Source of the DNA: Pseudonocardiales bacterium
GTDB taxonomy: Bacteria > Actinomycetota > Actinomycetes > Mycobacteriales > Jatrophihabitantaceae
Assembly: GCA_025465405.1 (NCBI GenBank)
Contig: JAODNL010000370.1
Location: 1 to 20,550 of the forward strand
Direction: 5' to 3'
Length of the DNA: 20,550 nucleotides
A program made the position numbers and the translations under genes. This document shows, one piece after another, positions 7,968 to 15,420 of the stretch. Numbering within the stretch: the first letter of the stretch is position 1; each line of letters starts with the position of its first letter. The notes beneath the pieces are model-generated. The model worked only from the letters and a program-made list of their open reading frames with translations, did no database searches and was not told the origin of the DNA.

Positions 7968-8744
7968 TCATTGCGGTACTTCGGAGCGCGATACCGGTCG
8001 GTTGGCGATTGGAACGTCCCGTGGGGGCTGTGGCAAACAGGCGGCGCCGTCACCACGCAGTGATGTCCCGGCCGCGGCGATATAGGCACTTCTAGCCGAC
8101 GTCCTGCCGCTCGGGGCGAAGCCGTTGTTCAGCAGGGACATCATCTGATCGATCAGGTATAGCGTGGGCGGATAGGGAAACGTCGGCAACGCAATGAGCA
8201 ACGAAGCGACGCCGTGCAGCGCCATCCAGATCAGGCAGGCGAGGACGGCGGGATCGTGTGTGTTGGAGAATTGGCCGGCTGCCATGGCCTCGGCGACGTC
8301 TGTGATCATCGTTGCCAATCCGGTGTCGGCGAGAAGCCGGCTCGGCTCGAACCAATGGGGCATGTCGTCGGGCTTGCCCATGTAGAGCAGCCGATAGGTC
8401 TCACGGTTAGCGAGCGCAAACTCCAGATACGTGAGGTGACGTCGGCGGATCCGTTCGACGGGATCCTCGATACCGGCCGTTGCCAGGTCCATCGCTCGCG
8501 CCACGACGGCCAGGTTGCGCGTCGCCACCGCGTAGAGCAGGTCGTTGCGGCTGGCGAAGTGCCGGTAGATCGCTGGGGTGGTCACGCCGACCGCAGCTGC
8601 CACATCCCGCATTCCGAAGTCATAGCCACCCCGTGCGTCGCCCAGGGCCTGGGCCGCAACCGAGATCTGCTCACGAAGCTCGGCGCCGCGTCCCTGCGGA
8701 AGTTGCTGACGTTTCCGCCGCTCTGGCGACGATGGCGGAGTCAT
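7968..8744 (-). CDS. TetR/AcrR-family transcriptional regulator
   Basis: This 258-residue predicted DNA-binding repressor has its helix-turn-helix at about 43-68 (DFGMRDVAAAVGVTTPAIYR then HFASRNDLL). The ligand-binding half has RRRHLTYLEFALANRETYRL (101-120) and WMALHGVASLL (173-183), as in the WHG-type TetR C-terminal domain. About 40 extra residues at the end are Ser/Pro/Arg-rich and unlike the core. The ATG at 8744 is chosen over an in-frame start 24 codons upstream because GAGGAG lies 10 bases before it and the upstream part is low-complexity. It is divergent from the aldolase gene, which is a likely target along with itself. It also sits beside the hydantoinase operon end, but convergently, so control of that operon is less obvious. 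Confidence 0.9.
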   Translation of the reverse strand: MTPPSSPERRKRQQLPQGRGAELREQISVAAQALGDARGGYDFGMRDVAAAVGVTTPAIYRHFASRNDLLYAVATRNLAVVARAMDLATAGIEDPVERIRRRHLTYLEFALANRETYRLLYMGKPDDMPHWFEPSRLLADTGLATMITDVAEAMAAGQFSNTHDPAVLACLIWMALHGVASLLIALPTFPYPPTLYLIDQMMSLLNNGFAPSGRTSARSAYIAAAGTSLRGDGAACLPQPPRDVPIANRPVSRSEVPQ

Positions 8745-8915
8745 AGCGGCCCATCTCCTCAGTGACGGCCTCCCGATGTGGGACGGGCTCGACGTCTCGC
8801 CACCCGGCCCCGGCACAGTTGGCGCGACGACCCCGGTCGCCTGCCGAGGCGTCCACGCTGATCAGACCGCTGGCGGATACGCTCCTGCTCGCCACGATCT
8901 GACAGAGGAGACGTC
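8745..8915. promoter_or_regulatory. Divergent intergenic region with weak operator candidates
   Basis: These 171 bases separate the TetR-type gene (-) from the aldolase gene (+) and must hold both start regions. Two small symmetric elements are visible: GCGAC-N7-GTCGC at 8824-8840 and the perfect 8-base palindrome CTGATCAG at 8858-8865. Either could be a half-length TetR operator. No convincing -35/-10 pair was seen. Confidence 0.35.
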
Positions 8916-9764
8916 ATGGGCCGGGCGATGACCGGAGAGCTGGTTGCCGCAGCGGGACAGAGCGGGCGGGGCGTCGCCGCATTCAACGTCATCACGCTGG
9001 AGCACTCCGAGGCGATCGTGTCCGCCGCCGAGTCGGCGGGCCGAGCGGTGATCCTGCAGATCAGCCAGAACGCGGTGAACTGGCACGGCGGTCGGATCCG
9101 TCCCATCGCCGCCGCCGCGGCCGCCATGGCGGAGCAGGCGTCGGTGCCGGTCGCGTTGCACCTCGATCATGTGGACGACCTCGCGCTGCTCCGGCAGGCC
9201 GCGGACGCTGGTTTCTCCTCGGCGATGTTCGACGCCGGCGCGTTGCCGTACCAGCAGAACCTGGAGCGCACCCGCCAGGCGAGCGAGTGGGCGCACAACG
9301 CTGGCCTCTGGCTGGAGGCCGAGCTCGGCTACGTCGGCGGCAAGCCCGACCAACCGGCAAGCGCTCACGCCGAGGGCGTACGCACCGACCCCGACGAGGC
9401 CGCGTCCTACGTCGAGTCCACCGGCGTCGACGCGCTGGCCGTCGCGGTGGGCAGCTCGCACGCGATGACGTCGCGCTCGGCCAGGCTGGACAGCGACCTG
9501 ATCGCTCGGCTGAGTACCGCGGTACCCGTACCGCTGGTGCTGCACGGTTCTTCAGGTGTCCCCGACGACGAGCTGCGCCGTGCGGTGGCCGCCGGGATCG
9601 CGAAGGTCAACGTCGGCACCGCGCTGAACATCGCGATGACCCGGGCCGTTCGCGACGCGTTGAGCGCCGCCCCGGACCTCGTCGACCCGCGCAAATACCT
9701 CGGGCCGGGCCGCGACGCCATCGCGAACAGCGTCCGTGACCTGCTGCAGGTGATCAGCGGATGA
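8916..9764 (+). CDS. Class II ketose-bisphosphate aldolase (fructose/tagatose type)
   Basis: This 282-residue zinc-dependent aldolase should cleave a ketose bisphosphate into glycerone phosphate and an aldehyde phosphate. Key residues line up with the KbaY/GatY-type enzymes: Asp84 and His85 in LHLDHVDD (catalytic Asp and a zinc ligand), Glu136 in EAELGYVGGK, His182 in GSSHAM and His210 in VLHGSSGVPD. The last of these is followed by IAKVNVGTALN, the phosphate-binding segment. The length fits the family. GAGGAG at 8905-8910 lies 5 bases before the ATG. It stands divergent from the TetR regulator and converges on the mannose-6-phosphate isomerase gene, so a sugar-phosphate role is likely. Fructose- versus tagatose-bisphosphate use, or another sugar, cannot be told here. 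Confidence 0.92.
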   Translation: MGRAMTGELVAAAGQSGRGVAAFNVITLEHSEAIVSAAESAGRAVILQISQNAVNWHGGRIRPIAAAAAAMAEQASVPVALHLDHVDDLALLRQAADAGFSSAMFDAGALPYQQNLERTRQASEWAHNAGLWLEAELGYVGGKPDQPASAHAEGVRTDPDEAASYVESTGVDALAVAVGSSHAMTSRSARLDSDLIARLSTAVPVPLVLHGSSGVPDDELRRAVAAGIAKVNVGTALNIAMTRAVRDALSAAPDLVDPRKYLGPGRDAIANSVRDLLQVISG

Positions 9765-9767
9765 GGC

Positions 9768-10796
9768 TCACCTCGGGGGTTGGCAGCGCAGCAGTTCGAG
9801 CTCTCCACGGACGCGTACCGGTCCAGCACCGAACGGGACGGCGATCGTCGATCCGGCACGCACGTCCAGGCTGCCCGCGTCGGCGCCCGTCCAGCTGAGC
9901 CCGCCTGAGCCGGCCACCACGGCCAGCACCGAGAAGCCGGCCGCCAGGACGGTGTCCACGTCACCGGCGATGCGCTCGGCACGGAAGAACTCGTCGGCCG
10001 CGGCCGGGAAGATGCGAGTGCCGTCCCACCTCCCGCACAGCTGGTCGAGCTCCGCCGTGGACACCGCATCGTGGCGGACGCAGCGCAGAGCGGCGTCGAA
10101 GCCGATGCCGAGGGTTCCGTCGCGCGGACCGTCGACCGCGAAGCCCGAATACTCCAGCAGCAGCGAGAGGTCGGCGGCTTGCTGCAGTTCGAGCAGGAAG
10201 GTCCCGGCCCCGATGGCGTGCGGGAGTCCGGCCGGGACGTAGACCGTGTCGCCGGGGCTCACCGGGATGCTGTGCAGCGCCGACAGCATGGCCTCGCGAT
10301 CCTGCTGGCTCACCCAAGACGCCAGCTGGGCCGGATCGACCTCGTCGTGAAAGCCCAGATACACCTGCGCCCCCGGCTCGGCGGCCAGGATGATCCACGA
10401 CTCGGTCTTGCCGGTACGGCACGAGAGGTGTTGACGGGCGAACTCGTCGTCCGGGTGGACGTGCACGGGGAGCCGTTCTCCGGCATCGAGCAGCTTGACC
10501 AACAGAGCTGGGTCGGCACCGAACCTGCCCGCGTGCTCGGGGCCGAGCCAGGCACTCGGATCGGCCGCGATTGCCGCGCGCAGCGTGCGGCCGTCGTCGA
10601 GGTGGGTCAGCCCTATGTCGTCGAACCCGGCCACCGTGGTGGTCGACGCGACCCAGTCTTCGGGCACGTGGTCGCCTTCCGCAGCGGCGCCTCGAAACGC
10701 AGCGATGCGGGCGCCACCCAGGTAGAACCGGTCGGCCGGCTGGTTGGCCGGCAGGGCGATGGGAGACGTGGGCGCTACGGATGCGGAATTCAGCAC
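9768..10796 (-). CDS. manA: Mannose-6-phosphate isomerase, class I
   Basis: This 342-residue zinc enzyme interconverts mannose 6-phosphate and fructose 6-phosphate. Zinc ligands are visible as His112 and His114 in LPVHVHPDDEFA. The GKTESW block carries Glu132, and the active-site block PGDTVYVPAGLPHAIGAG contains His193. FLLELQQAADLSLLLEYSGF follows, and the C-terminal cupin part is less conserved. The start is GTG at 10796 with AGAGGA 5 bases upstream. The stop lies only 3 bases from the aldolase stop on the other strand. In actinomycetes such enzymes supply mannose precursors or feed mannose into glycolysis; the pairing with an aldolase favours sugar catabolism, though this is inference. 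A long open frame on the other strand (10071-11333) is a shadow of this gene. Confidence 0.92.
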   Translation of the reverse strand: MLNSASVAPTSPIALPANQPADRFYLGGARIAAFRGAAAEGDHVPEDWVASTTTVAGFDDIGLTHLDDGRTLRAAIAADPSAWLGPEHAGRFGADPALLVKLLDAGERLPVHVHPDDEFARQHLSCRTGKTESWIILAAEPGAQVYLGFHDEVDPAQLASWVSQQDREAMLSALHSIPVSPGDTVYVPAGLPHAIGAGTFLLELQQAADLSLLLEYSGFAVDGPRDGTLGIGFDAALRCVRHDAVSTAELDQLCGRWDGTRIFPAAADEFFRAERIAGDVDTVLAAGFSVLAVVAGSGGLSWTGADAGSLDVRAGSTIAVPFGAGPVRVRGELELLRCQPPR

Positions 10797-10877
10797 AAAG
10801 GTCCTCTGGCACTAGGTGGGGTATTGCTGGCGCCCGGCCGCGAGCGTGCGAACTGTGGCTGGCCGGTCTGCGCTTCG

Positions 10878-11159
10878 TCAAGCGATCTCAGCCAGAACGT
10901 CTGCGCACTGTTGGTCTACACCCCCGATGGCATCGACCGCGACGTGGGGCACGACCGGCGCCTCGAGGTCCTGATCCACCGCACCGCTGCCGGCGCAGCG
11001 CTGCACGGCGGGCAGGCTCGACGGCAGGCCGCCGTCGACCAGCGCAGCGTCGGCACCGACAACCAGGTGCAGGTACAGCGGCACCTCTTCGCTCAGCGGT
11101 TGGCGCACCTGCCATACGCCGGGAGCAAGTTCTACCGGGTCATCGCCGTCCACATTCAC
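10878..11159 (-). pseudogene. Truncated metallo-beta-lactamase-fold remnant
   Basis: The 93-codon frame reads like the N-terminus of an MBL-fold hydrolase: VELAPGVWQVRQPL, then LYLHLVVGADAALVDGGLP and a spacer. Where the metal motif HxHxDH should be, it has PHVAVDAIGGVDQ. One histidine and the aspartate are kept, while the second and last histidine positions are both Ala, and the first residue of the usual THxHxDH is Pro. The frame stops soon after, whereas the family needs 200 or more residues. No good ribosome-binding site precedes the GTG at 11159. It is most likely a dead remnant; a short functional protein is less likely. The 80 bases between it and manA hold no recognisable continuation. 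Confidence 0.55.
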
Positions 11160-11226
11160 ATCAGACCATCCGACGTGCCTCAGCGGGGTGCGACGGCGAT
11201 CGCGTTACCTGGACGGCGGCAATCCG

Positions 11227-11529
11227 TTAGCGAGTTCGGTTCCTGCCGTCCAGCCATAGTTGCCAGGGGCGGATGGAACCGACCTCTAACAGGCCGGCGG
11301 ATGCCCACGGGTCGTTTGCCAACTGCGCTCTGAGCTGGCATTCGTCATCGGCCTGAACGACGTGCAGGGTTTCCTCGCCGCCGCCGATGGGGCCGCCCAC
11401 GATGATGAAGCCGGCGTCTACCAGCGCGTCCATGAACGCGGCGTGCTCGCTCCAGCCGTCCTGTTCGCGAATTGGGCGCGAAGCGTCCCATCGCGGCCCG
11501 TGGACAAGGGTCAACGCGAAGTACGGCAT
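11227..11529 (-). CDS. YciI-like protein (DGPF/YCII domain)
   Basis: This 100-residue single-domain protein belongs to the YciI-like ferredoxin-fold family. It has LTLVHGPRWDASRPIREQ, then WSEHAAFMDALVDAGFIIVG, GGEETLHVVQADDE and the closing block beginning LANDPWASAGLLEVGSI and ending RPWQLWL. The WSEHAAFMD histidine and aspartate correspond to the conserved pocket of the family. Biochemical roles in this family are mostly unproven; some members act in small-molecule transformations. The start is ATG at 11529 and no strong ribosome-binding site is visible. It stands alone, divergent from the hypothetical gene at 11691. Confidence 0.85.
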   Translation of the reverse strand: MPYFALTLVHGPRWDASRPIREQDGWSEHAAFMDALVDAGFIIVGGPIGGGEETLHVVQADDECQLRAQLANDPWASAGLLEVGSIRPWQLWLDGRNRTR

Positions 11530-11690
11530 GACGCGACGCTAGCTCCAGTGGCTAGACGGCGCGCCAGTGTCGTCCGCCGGCGTCGGATACCCGACCCTGG
11601 GTAGCGCCAGGAGCTGTGTTACGAGCCGGACCCACGAGGGCCACACCGTAGGTCAGCACACGACCCAGGTCACCTGGAAGGAGGCTCACG

Positions 11691-12155
11691 ATGGTCACCA
11701 GCGACGAGACCCCGACGTCTCACCCTGAGGGACATGGTCACGGCGGATGGGCTGAGCCCATCGACGAATCCGACCGAGGGCGCCGAGGGTCCAGTCACAA
11801 GTCGTTCGACGCCAGCAATGCCCCCGAGCCTGGTCCGGGCGCAGTGGAATCGAAAGAGGAGCGCGAGGGTGTTGCACCCGACGACATGACTGCGCAGGGC
11901 GCGCTAGGTGTCGGCGAGAGCACCAGCAGGCGTGGCGAGGACGTGCATACGAAGGGCTCAGGGGGCAGCGACCGCCGGACCGAGCAGGAGGGCGACCCGG
12001 TCGCCGCGGCCACCAGCAGCCGAGCGGACGGGCGTCGACCCCCAAGACCCACCAGAGCGCGGCTGAACGAGCCTGACCGGCCAGATCACCAGGTGAGTTG
12101 CGGCCCAGCGAAACGGACCTCGCGTCGGAACAGCTGCCTCAGCGGGTCGAGATGA
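11691..12155 (+). CDS. Small hydrophilic protein of unknown function, possibly frameshifted tail
   Basis: This 154-residue protein lacks membrane segments and is rich in Gly, Ser, Glu, Asp and Arg, so it is probably disordered. It opens with HPEGHGHGGWAEPIDESDRG and has a conserved-looking middle (PDDMTAQGALGVGESTSRRG then EDVHTKGSG). The function is not recognised. AAGGAGG at 11678-11684 precedes the ATG with good spacing. The last 40 residues change to Arg/Pro-rich sequence. In the +1 frame the same bases read GVDPQDPPERG and stop at 12066, which looks like a more natural end. The protein may therefore once have ended there, with a one-base indel near 12000-12030. An imperfect palindrome CCAGG-TCA-CCTGG (11665-11677) lies just before the ribosome-binding site. 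Confidence 0.6.
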   Translation: MVTSDETPTSHPEGHGHGGWAEPIDESDRGRRGSSHKSFDASNAPEPGPGAVESKEEREGVAPDDMTAQGALGVGESTSRRGEDVHTKGSGGSDRRTEQEGDPVAAATSSRADGRRPPRPTRARLNEPDRPDHQVSCGPAKRTSRRNSCLSGSR

Positions 12156-12156
12156 G

Positions 12157-12346
12157 ATGCAATTCGCCAACGGCAACGCGGGCCCGGTCCCAGACGGTCG
12201 ACCACCTCGGTGGTGAAGGGGCGAGGTTCTTGAGCAGCGGATCGCGCAGCGCGCCGGCGAGGTGCCAGCGACACTGCGCGATCTCGGCTGGTTGTTGACG
12301 CCGGACTTGGCCAGGTGGGCGGCTAGTTGGCGCCGACGACGGTGAA
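12157..12346 (+). other. Possible gene remnant with in-frame stop, unidentified
   Basis: One plus-strand frame reads MQFANGNAGPVPDGRPPRW, a TGA stop at 12214-12216, then continues as GEVLEQRIAQRAGEVPATL and RDLGWLLTPDLARWAAS. The second part is amphipathic and protein-like, and a TGG-to-TGA change would join the two. I do not recognise the family. The 3' end overlaps the end of the opposing membrane-protein gene. It could simply be non-coding sequence that happens to read well. Confidence 0.25.
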
Positions 12347-13216
12347 GTTCTGGTTGACGAAGATGTGGTGCGGCCAGTTGACGCCGATGTAGTGGACCTC
12401 GTACTCGCCGTTGCTCAGCTGGACGACACGATCGACGACGCCGCCTGGGTACGCGGCCAGCGCAGCCTCGGTGGCCTTGTTCGCCGTTGCTCCGCTGACG
12501 ATCGTCCCCGATCCCTGACTGTAGTTCGCCGGGATCTGACCGACCTGTTTCGACGTGCTCGGTGCACCTTGCTGGAAGGGGACCACCCCTGCCGCCGAGG
12601 AAGTCGCAGCTCCGCTGCCGCCAGCCGGTTGCACGGTGACCTGCGTGGCGGTGATGGTCGTTCCGTTGGTCGTCCCGAGTACGAGGACAGATTCGCCGGC
12701 CGTAACGGCACTCGCCGTGCTCGGGCTGGTCCCGTTCTGGTAGGTCGTGGAGGCCGCCTCGTTGACGGTCACCTTCTGACCCGTTGCTGTCGACATTGTG
12801 AAGCCGGCCGTGGACACGCTGCCCACCGTGCCGGATGCTCCCCCTGCGGCCGGTCCGGATCGAGCGTTGGTTCCACCGCGGCCGAATCCGGGAGCTCCAG
12901 CGGCGCCGCTGCCGGGCACGGGCTGCGCTGACGTCGTCGAGTGGGACGTGGCGAGAACGACGGACAGTGCGATCACCGCACCCGTCAGCGCAGCGGCCAC
13001 GATCCAGGTAACTTTCTTCGAGAGCAATCGCCGTACCCTTTGCCAGCGCGCCTGCGTGGCCATGGTCTCCGACGCTGACGAGCCTGGCGAAGACGCCGGC
13101 GGGGGAGGCGGCGTAGCGCCGCCTGAACTTCCAGCAACCGCCGGCCCTGACATCGCGCTGGATGCTGGGCGAGCGGGAACGGGTTCGTGGGGGCTTGTTG
13201 GTCCGTAATCAGTCAT
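12323..13216 (-). CDS. Single-pass membrane protein with DUF5666-like and PepSY-like parts
   Basis: This 297-residue protein has a Pro/Ser/Ala-rich cytoplasmic N-terminus (1-58, with a PPPPP run near 36-40). A basic patch and one transmembrane helix follow (about 69-90, VTWIVAAALTGAVIALSVVL), with an outside Gly/Ala/Pro linker. The first outer domain (about 130-198) has GFTMSTATGQKVTVNE and VTAGESVLVLGTTNGTTITA, as in DUF5666-type small beta domains. The last 50 residues (AALAAYPGGVVDRVVQLSNG then EYEVHYIGVNW) resemble a PepSY-like domain. AAAGGAG lies 7 bases before the ATG at 13216. It follows the exporter operon on the same strand but is separated by a terminator-like hairpin, so it is probably transcribed alone. 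A role in sensing or protecting the envelope is a guess. Confidence 0.82.
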   Translation of the reverse strand: MTDYGPTSPHEPVPARPASSAMSGPAVAGSSGGATPPPPPASSPGSSASETMATQARWQRVRRLLSKKVTWIVAAALTGAVIALSVVLATSHSTTSAQPVPGSGAAGAPGFGRGGTNARSGPAAGGASGTVGSVSTAGFTMSTATGQKVTVNEAASTTYQNGTSPSTASAVTAGESVLVLGTTNGTTITATQVTVQPAGGSGAATSSAAGVVPFQQGAPSTSKQVGQIPANYSQGSGTIVSGATANKATEAALAAYPGGVVDRVVQLSNGEYEVHYIGVNWPHHIFVNQNFTVVGAN

Positions 13217-13358
13217 GATGTCGCTCCTTTGAATCAGACAGCTACGGACAGGGTGCGTGCCGGTTCTTAGAGGTCTCTGTATGCCGCCTGTGACGGAGAC
13301 GTGACCGCTCAGAACGCATGGCGGTGTGGTTCCATCGGCGGATGCCGGAATAAGCATC

Positions 13359-13387
13359 TAGCCGGCGGCCCAGAGGACCGCCGGCTA
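13359..13387 (-). terminator. Strong hairpin after the ABC-2 exporter operon
   Basis: TAGCCGGCGG (13359-13368) and CCGCCGGCTA (13378-13387) form a 10-base-pair perfect stem with a 9-base loop. It lies 17 bases past the permease stop. On the minus strand it is followed by a moderately T-containing stretch (GATGCTTATT), so it fits an intrinsic terminator, although a clean T-run is lacking. Confidence 0.75.
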
Positions 13388-13404
13388 AACCGATCTGCTG
13401 TAGA

Positions 13405-14151
13405 TCACCGCAGCTCGCGGCGAGTGCTCAGCGCACCGGCCATCAGGACCAGACCAGCCGCCCAGACCATTAGGACCGCTGCCGAGACCGGGCGCGACAG
13501 GACGTCCAGGGACGAACCGACCGACGTCAGCCCTCGCGCTGCACCGACTGGCAGCCACTTCGCGAAGGACGGGGCGGCATTTTCGAGAACTGCGACCTCG
13601 AGGACCTGTATCCACACAATGCCGCCGATGATCGCCGCCACAGTGTTGCGGGCGAGCGCACCGACTGCGACACCGAGCAGGCCGTAACACGCGCCGCTCA
13701 CGACCGTCCCGAGACCGAGGTCGACGAGGCTGACGGGCAGATGATGAACGCCTTTGCTCGCATATACCGAGACGGCCGTGGCCGTTGTGATGGCGTAGAT
13801 GACTGCGCTGAGTGCGGCACCGACGGCGCCCATCGTCGCCATCTTCGCGACGATGACCCGGAACCGCCGAGGCTGGGCGAGAAACGCGCCCATGATCGTG
13901 CGGTGTCGGTACTCGCCGGCGACGACGAGGATCCCGAGAATGAAGATCGCCTGGGAGCCGACCGCCCCCGCCTGGGACAGCACGTCCTGCGCGTTGGCTG
14001 CGCTTCCGATGGCCGGGTCGCCTTGGCCCGGCTTGATCAGCACGTTGGTGATCGCCGCGCCGAGGCTGAGTCCGAGCGCAGCGACCGCGGTGGCGAAGAG
14101 CGCCGGGCTGGTGCGCAACTTCAGGATTTCGATCCGAATGAGGTTGATCAT
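13405..14151 (-). CDS. ABC-2 type transporter permease
   Basis: This 248-residue membrane subunit pairs with the ATPase encoded just upstream. The N-terminus MINLIRIEILKLRTSPA is the usual cytoplasmic lead of this family. About six hydrophobic helices follow, near 17-38, 66-82, 105-128, 146-166, 170-192 and 222-242. The GEYRHRTIMGAFLAQPRR segment (near 84-101) is the conserved cytoplasmic loop seen in ABC-2 permeases of exporters. The ATG at 14151 overlaps the ATPase stop (ATGA) and has AAGGAG 8 bases upstream. The cargo cannot be told; relatives export or give resistance to peptides, lipids or antibiotics. Confidence 0.9.
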   Translation of the reverse strand: MINLIRIEILKLRTSPALFATAVAALGLSLGAAITNVLIKPGQGDPAIGSAANAQDVLSQAGAVGSQAIFILGILVVAGEYRHRTIMGAFLAQPRRFRVIVAKMATMGAVGAALSAVIYAITTATAVSVYASKGVHHLPVSLVDLGLGTVVSGACYGLLGVAVGALARNTVAAIIGGIVWIQVLEVAVLENAAPSFAKWLPVGAARGLTSVGSSLDVLSRPVSAAVLMVWAAGLVLMAGALSTRRELR

Positions 14152-15068
14152 GACACGAGCTCCTTGGGATGGATGAGGTTCTCGAAGATGGCCTCCAGGT
14201 CGTCGCCCTCTGCGCGCATGCCAAGGATGACCGCACCGGCGACGATCGCGGCGCGTCCGATCACCTCAGTGCTGACGTTCGTGACCGTGAGCCGGTCGAT
14301 GCCGGAGCGTTCGACCATGGCGCCGGTTGCGCGTAGTGCTGCGGTGAGCGCCTCGGTGTCGGGTGTGGTGACGACTGTTCCCGCGGTTGCGGGAACCAGA
14401 TCGGCGATCGACCCGGCGCTGACGAGGCGGCCGTGGTCGATGATGATCGCGTCGTCGGCATTGTTTGCGATCTCGGCGAGCAGGTGGCTCGACAGGAAAA
14501 CCGTGCCGCCGTTGTCGGCGAAGTTGCGCAGGAACACGCGCAGGGTCTGGATGCCCTGAGGGTCGAGACCATTGAACGGTTCGTCGAGGACGAGCACGGA
14601 CGGGTCGCCGATCACCGCAGACGCGAGCGCCAGGCGCTGCCGCATGCCCAGTGAGAACTTGCCGGCGCGCCGGTTGGCCGCTTCGGTGAGGCCGACCAGG
14701 TCGAGCACCTCGTCGACTCGGCTGGCTGGCACGCCTGCCTGCACGGCGACGATGCGGAGGTGGTTGCGTGCTGACCGGTGCGGCTGGAATCCCTGGTCCA
14801 GGACGGCGCCGACGGTGCGCAGTGGATGCGCGAGCTCGTGGTAGGAGCATCCGCCGACGAGCGCGGTGCCCGCCGTCGGCTCGGCGAGCCCGAGCAGCAG
14901 ACGCATGCTCGTGGTCTTGCCTGATCCGTTGGCCCCGAGGAAGGCGGTGATGCGTCCCGGTGCGACCTCGGCACTGAACTTGTCCAGTGCCATGACAGCT
15001 CCGTAACGCTTGGTCACGTTGGAGAACGAGATGCGTAGCGCGTCGTCTCCGAGTCGTTGTTTTGTCAT
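14148..15068 (-). CDS. ABC transporter ATP-binding protein (ABC-2 exporter type)
   Basis: This 306-residue cytoplasmic ATPase powers the adjacent permease. Walker A is GANGSGKTT (45-53), the signature is the variant FSLGMRQR (138-145, with FSLGM in place of LSGGQ as in BcrA-like exporters), Walker B is VLVLDEPFNGLD (158-169) and the H-loop is His195 in SSHLLAE. The C-terminal 80 residues are the usual accessory part of this subfamily. The ATG at 15068 is chosen because the conserved fold starts soon after; no clear ribosome-binding site is visible, and an in-frame start 22 codons upstream is possible but adds unconserved sequence. The long gap upstream contains a 14-base palindrome that may be its operator. 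Confidence 0.92.
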   Translation of the reverse strand: MTKQRLGDDALRISFSNVTKRYGAVMALDKFSAEVAPGRITAFLGANGSGKTTSMRLLLGLAEPTAGTALVGGCSYHELAHPLRTVGAVLDQGFQPHRSARNHLRIVAVQAGVPASRVDEVLDLVGLTEAANRRAGKFSLGMRQRLALASAVIGDPSVLVLDEPFNGLDPQGIQTLRVFLRNFADNGGTVFLSSHLLAEIANNADDAIIIDHGRLVSAGSIADLVPATAGTVVTTPDTEALTAALRATGAMVERSGIDRLTVTNVSTEVIGRAAIVAGAVILGMRAEGDDLEAIFENLIHPKELVS

Positions 15069-15170
15069 GCCACGAGTCTTTGTGCTCCGGCGCGCACAAT
15101 CGTCGGCCGCGAGAGCGAAACCGGCGAGCGCCAATGATGACGTCCGAGGCCGTCGGGTAATCCTTGCGGC

Positions 15171-15380
15171 CTACTTCGTGAGGCAGATGGCGCCCAAAAC
15201 CTTGTGGTGCGATCGCACCCGGACCGGGCTGAGGTGTTCGCCTACCGCGGCGAGCCTCGGAAGCAGGCCACCGAACGCATGAGCAACACCCACCGCGAGC
15301 ACCAGTTCGAACGGATGCGGGAAGGACCCTGTCGTGGCATCGGACGTGACGAGATCCGTGCGGTCGAGCACGCTGCCGGT
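15171..15380 (-). pseudogene. Possible SAM-dependent methyltransferase fragment
   Basis: This belongs to the 352-base gap between the response regulator and exporter genes. The minus-strand frame contains FELVLAVGVAHAFGGLLPRL followed by AAVGEHLSP, the kind of sequence found around motif II of class I methyltransferases, where a hAFGGL-type turn is followed by a helix and a PGG turn. The PGG is missing and no SAM-binding GxGxG motif precedes it. The frame ends in ICLTK and a stop. It is about 45 recognisable residues out of a normal 200 or more, so it would be a decayed fragment. A chance match is possible. The rest of the gap shows no gene. Confidence 0.35.
15206..15219. promoter_or_regulatory. 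Perfect 14-base palindrome, candidate operator of the exporter operon
   Basis: GGTGCGATCGCACC reads identically on both strands. It lies 138 bases upstream of the exporter ATPase start and downstream of the response-regulator gene. Dimeric NarL-type regulators bind such inverted repeats, and the regulator is encoded next door; the pairing is inferred. It overlaps the end of the possible methyltransferase fragment. Confidence 0.4.
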
Positions 15381-15420
15381 TCGGGCGTTCGCGCGCAACC
15401 ACGAGGGGCAACGTCGATGT

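Noticed and set aside
7946..7970. Terminator between hydantoinase and TetR-type genes
   Set aside because: The convergent stops are 19 bases apart and no stable stem with a T-run fits in that space.
10071..11333. Plus-strand open frame of 420 codons spanning the manA region
   Set aside because: It is the mirror of mannose-6-phosphate isomerase, which has all zinc-site motifs; the plus-strand product is low-complexity with no ribosome-binding site.
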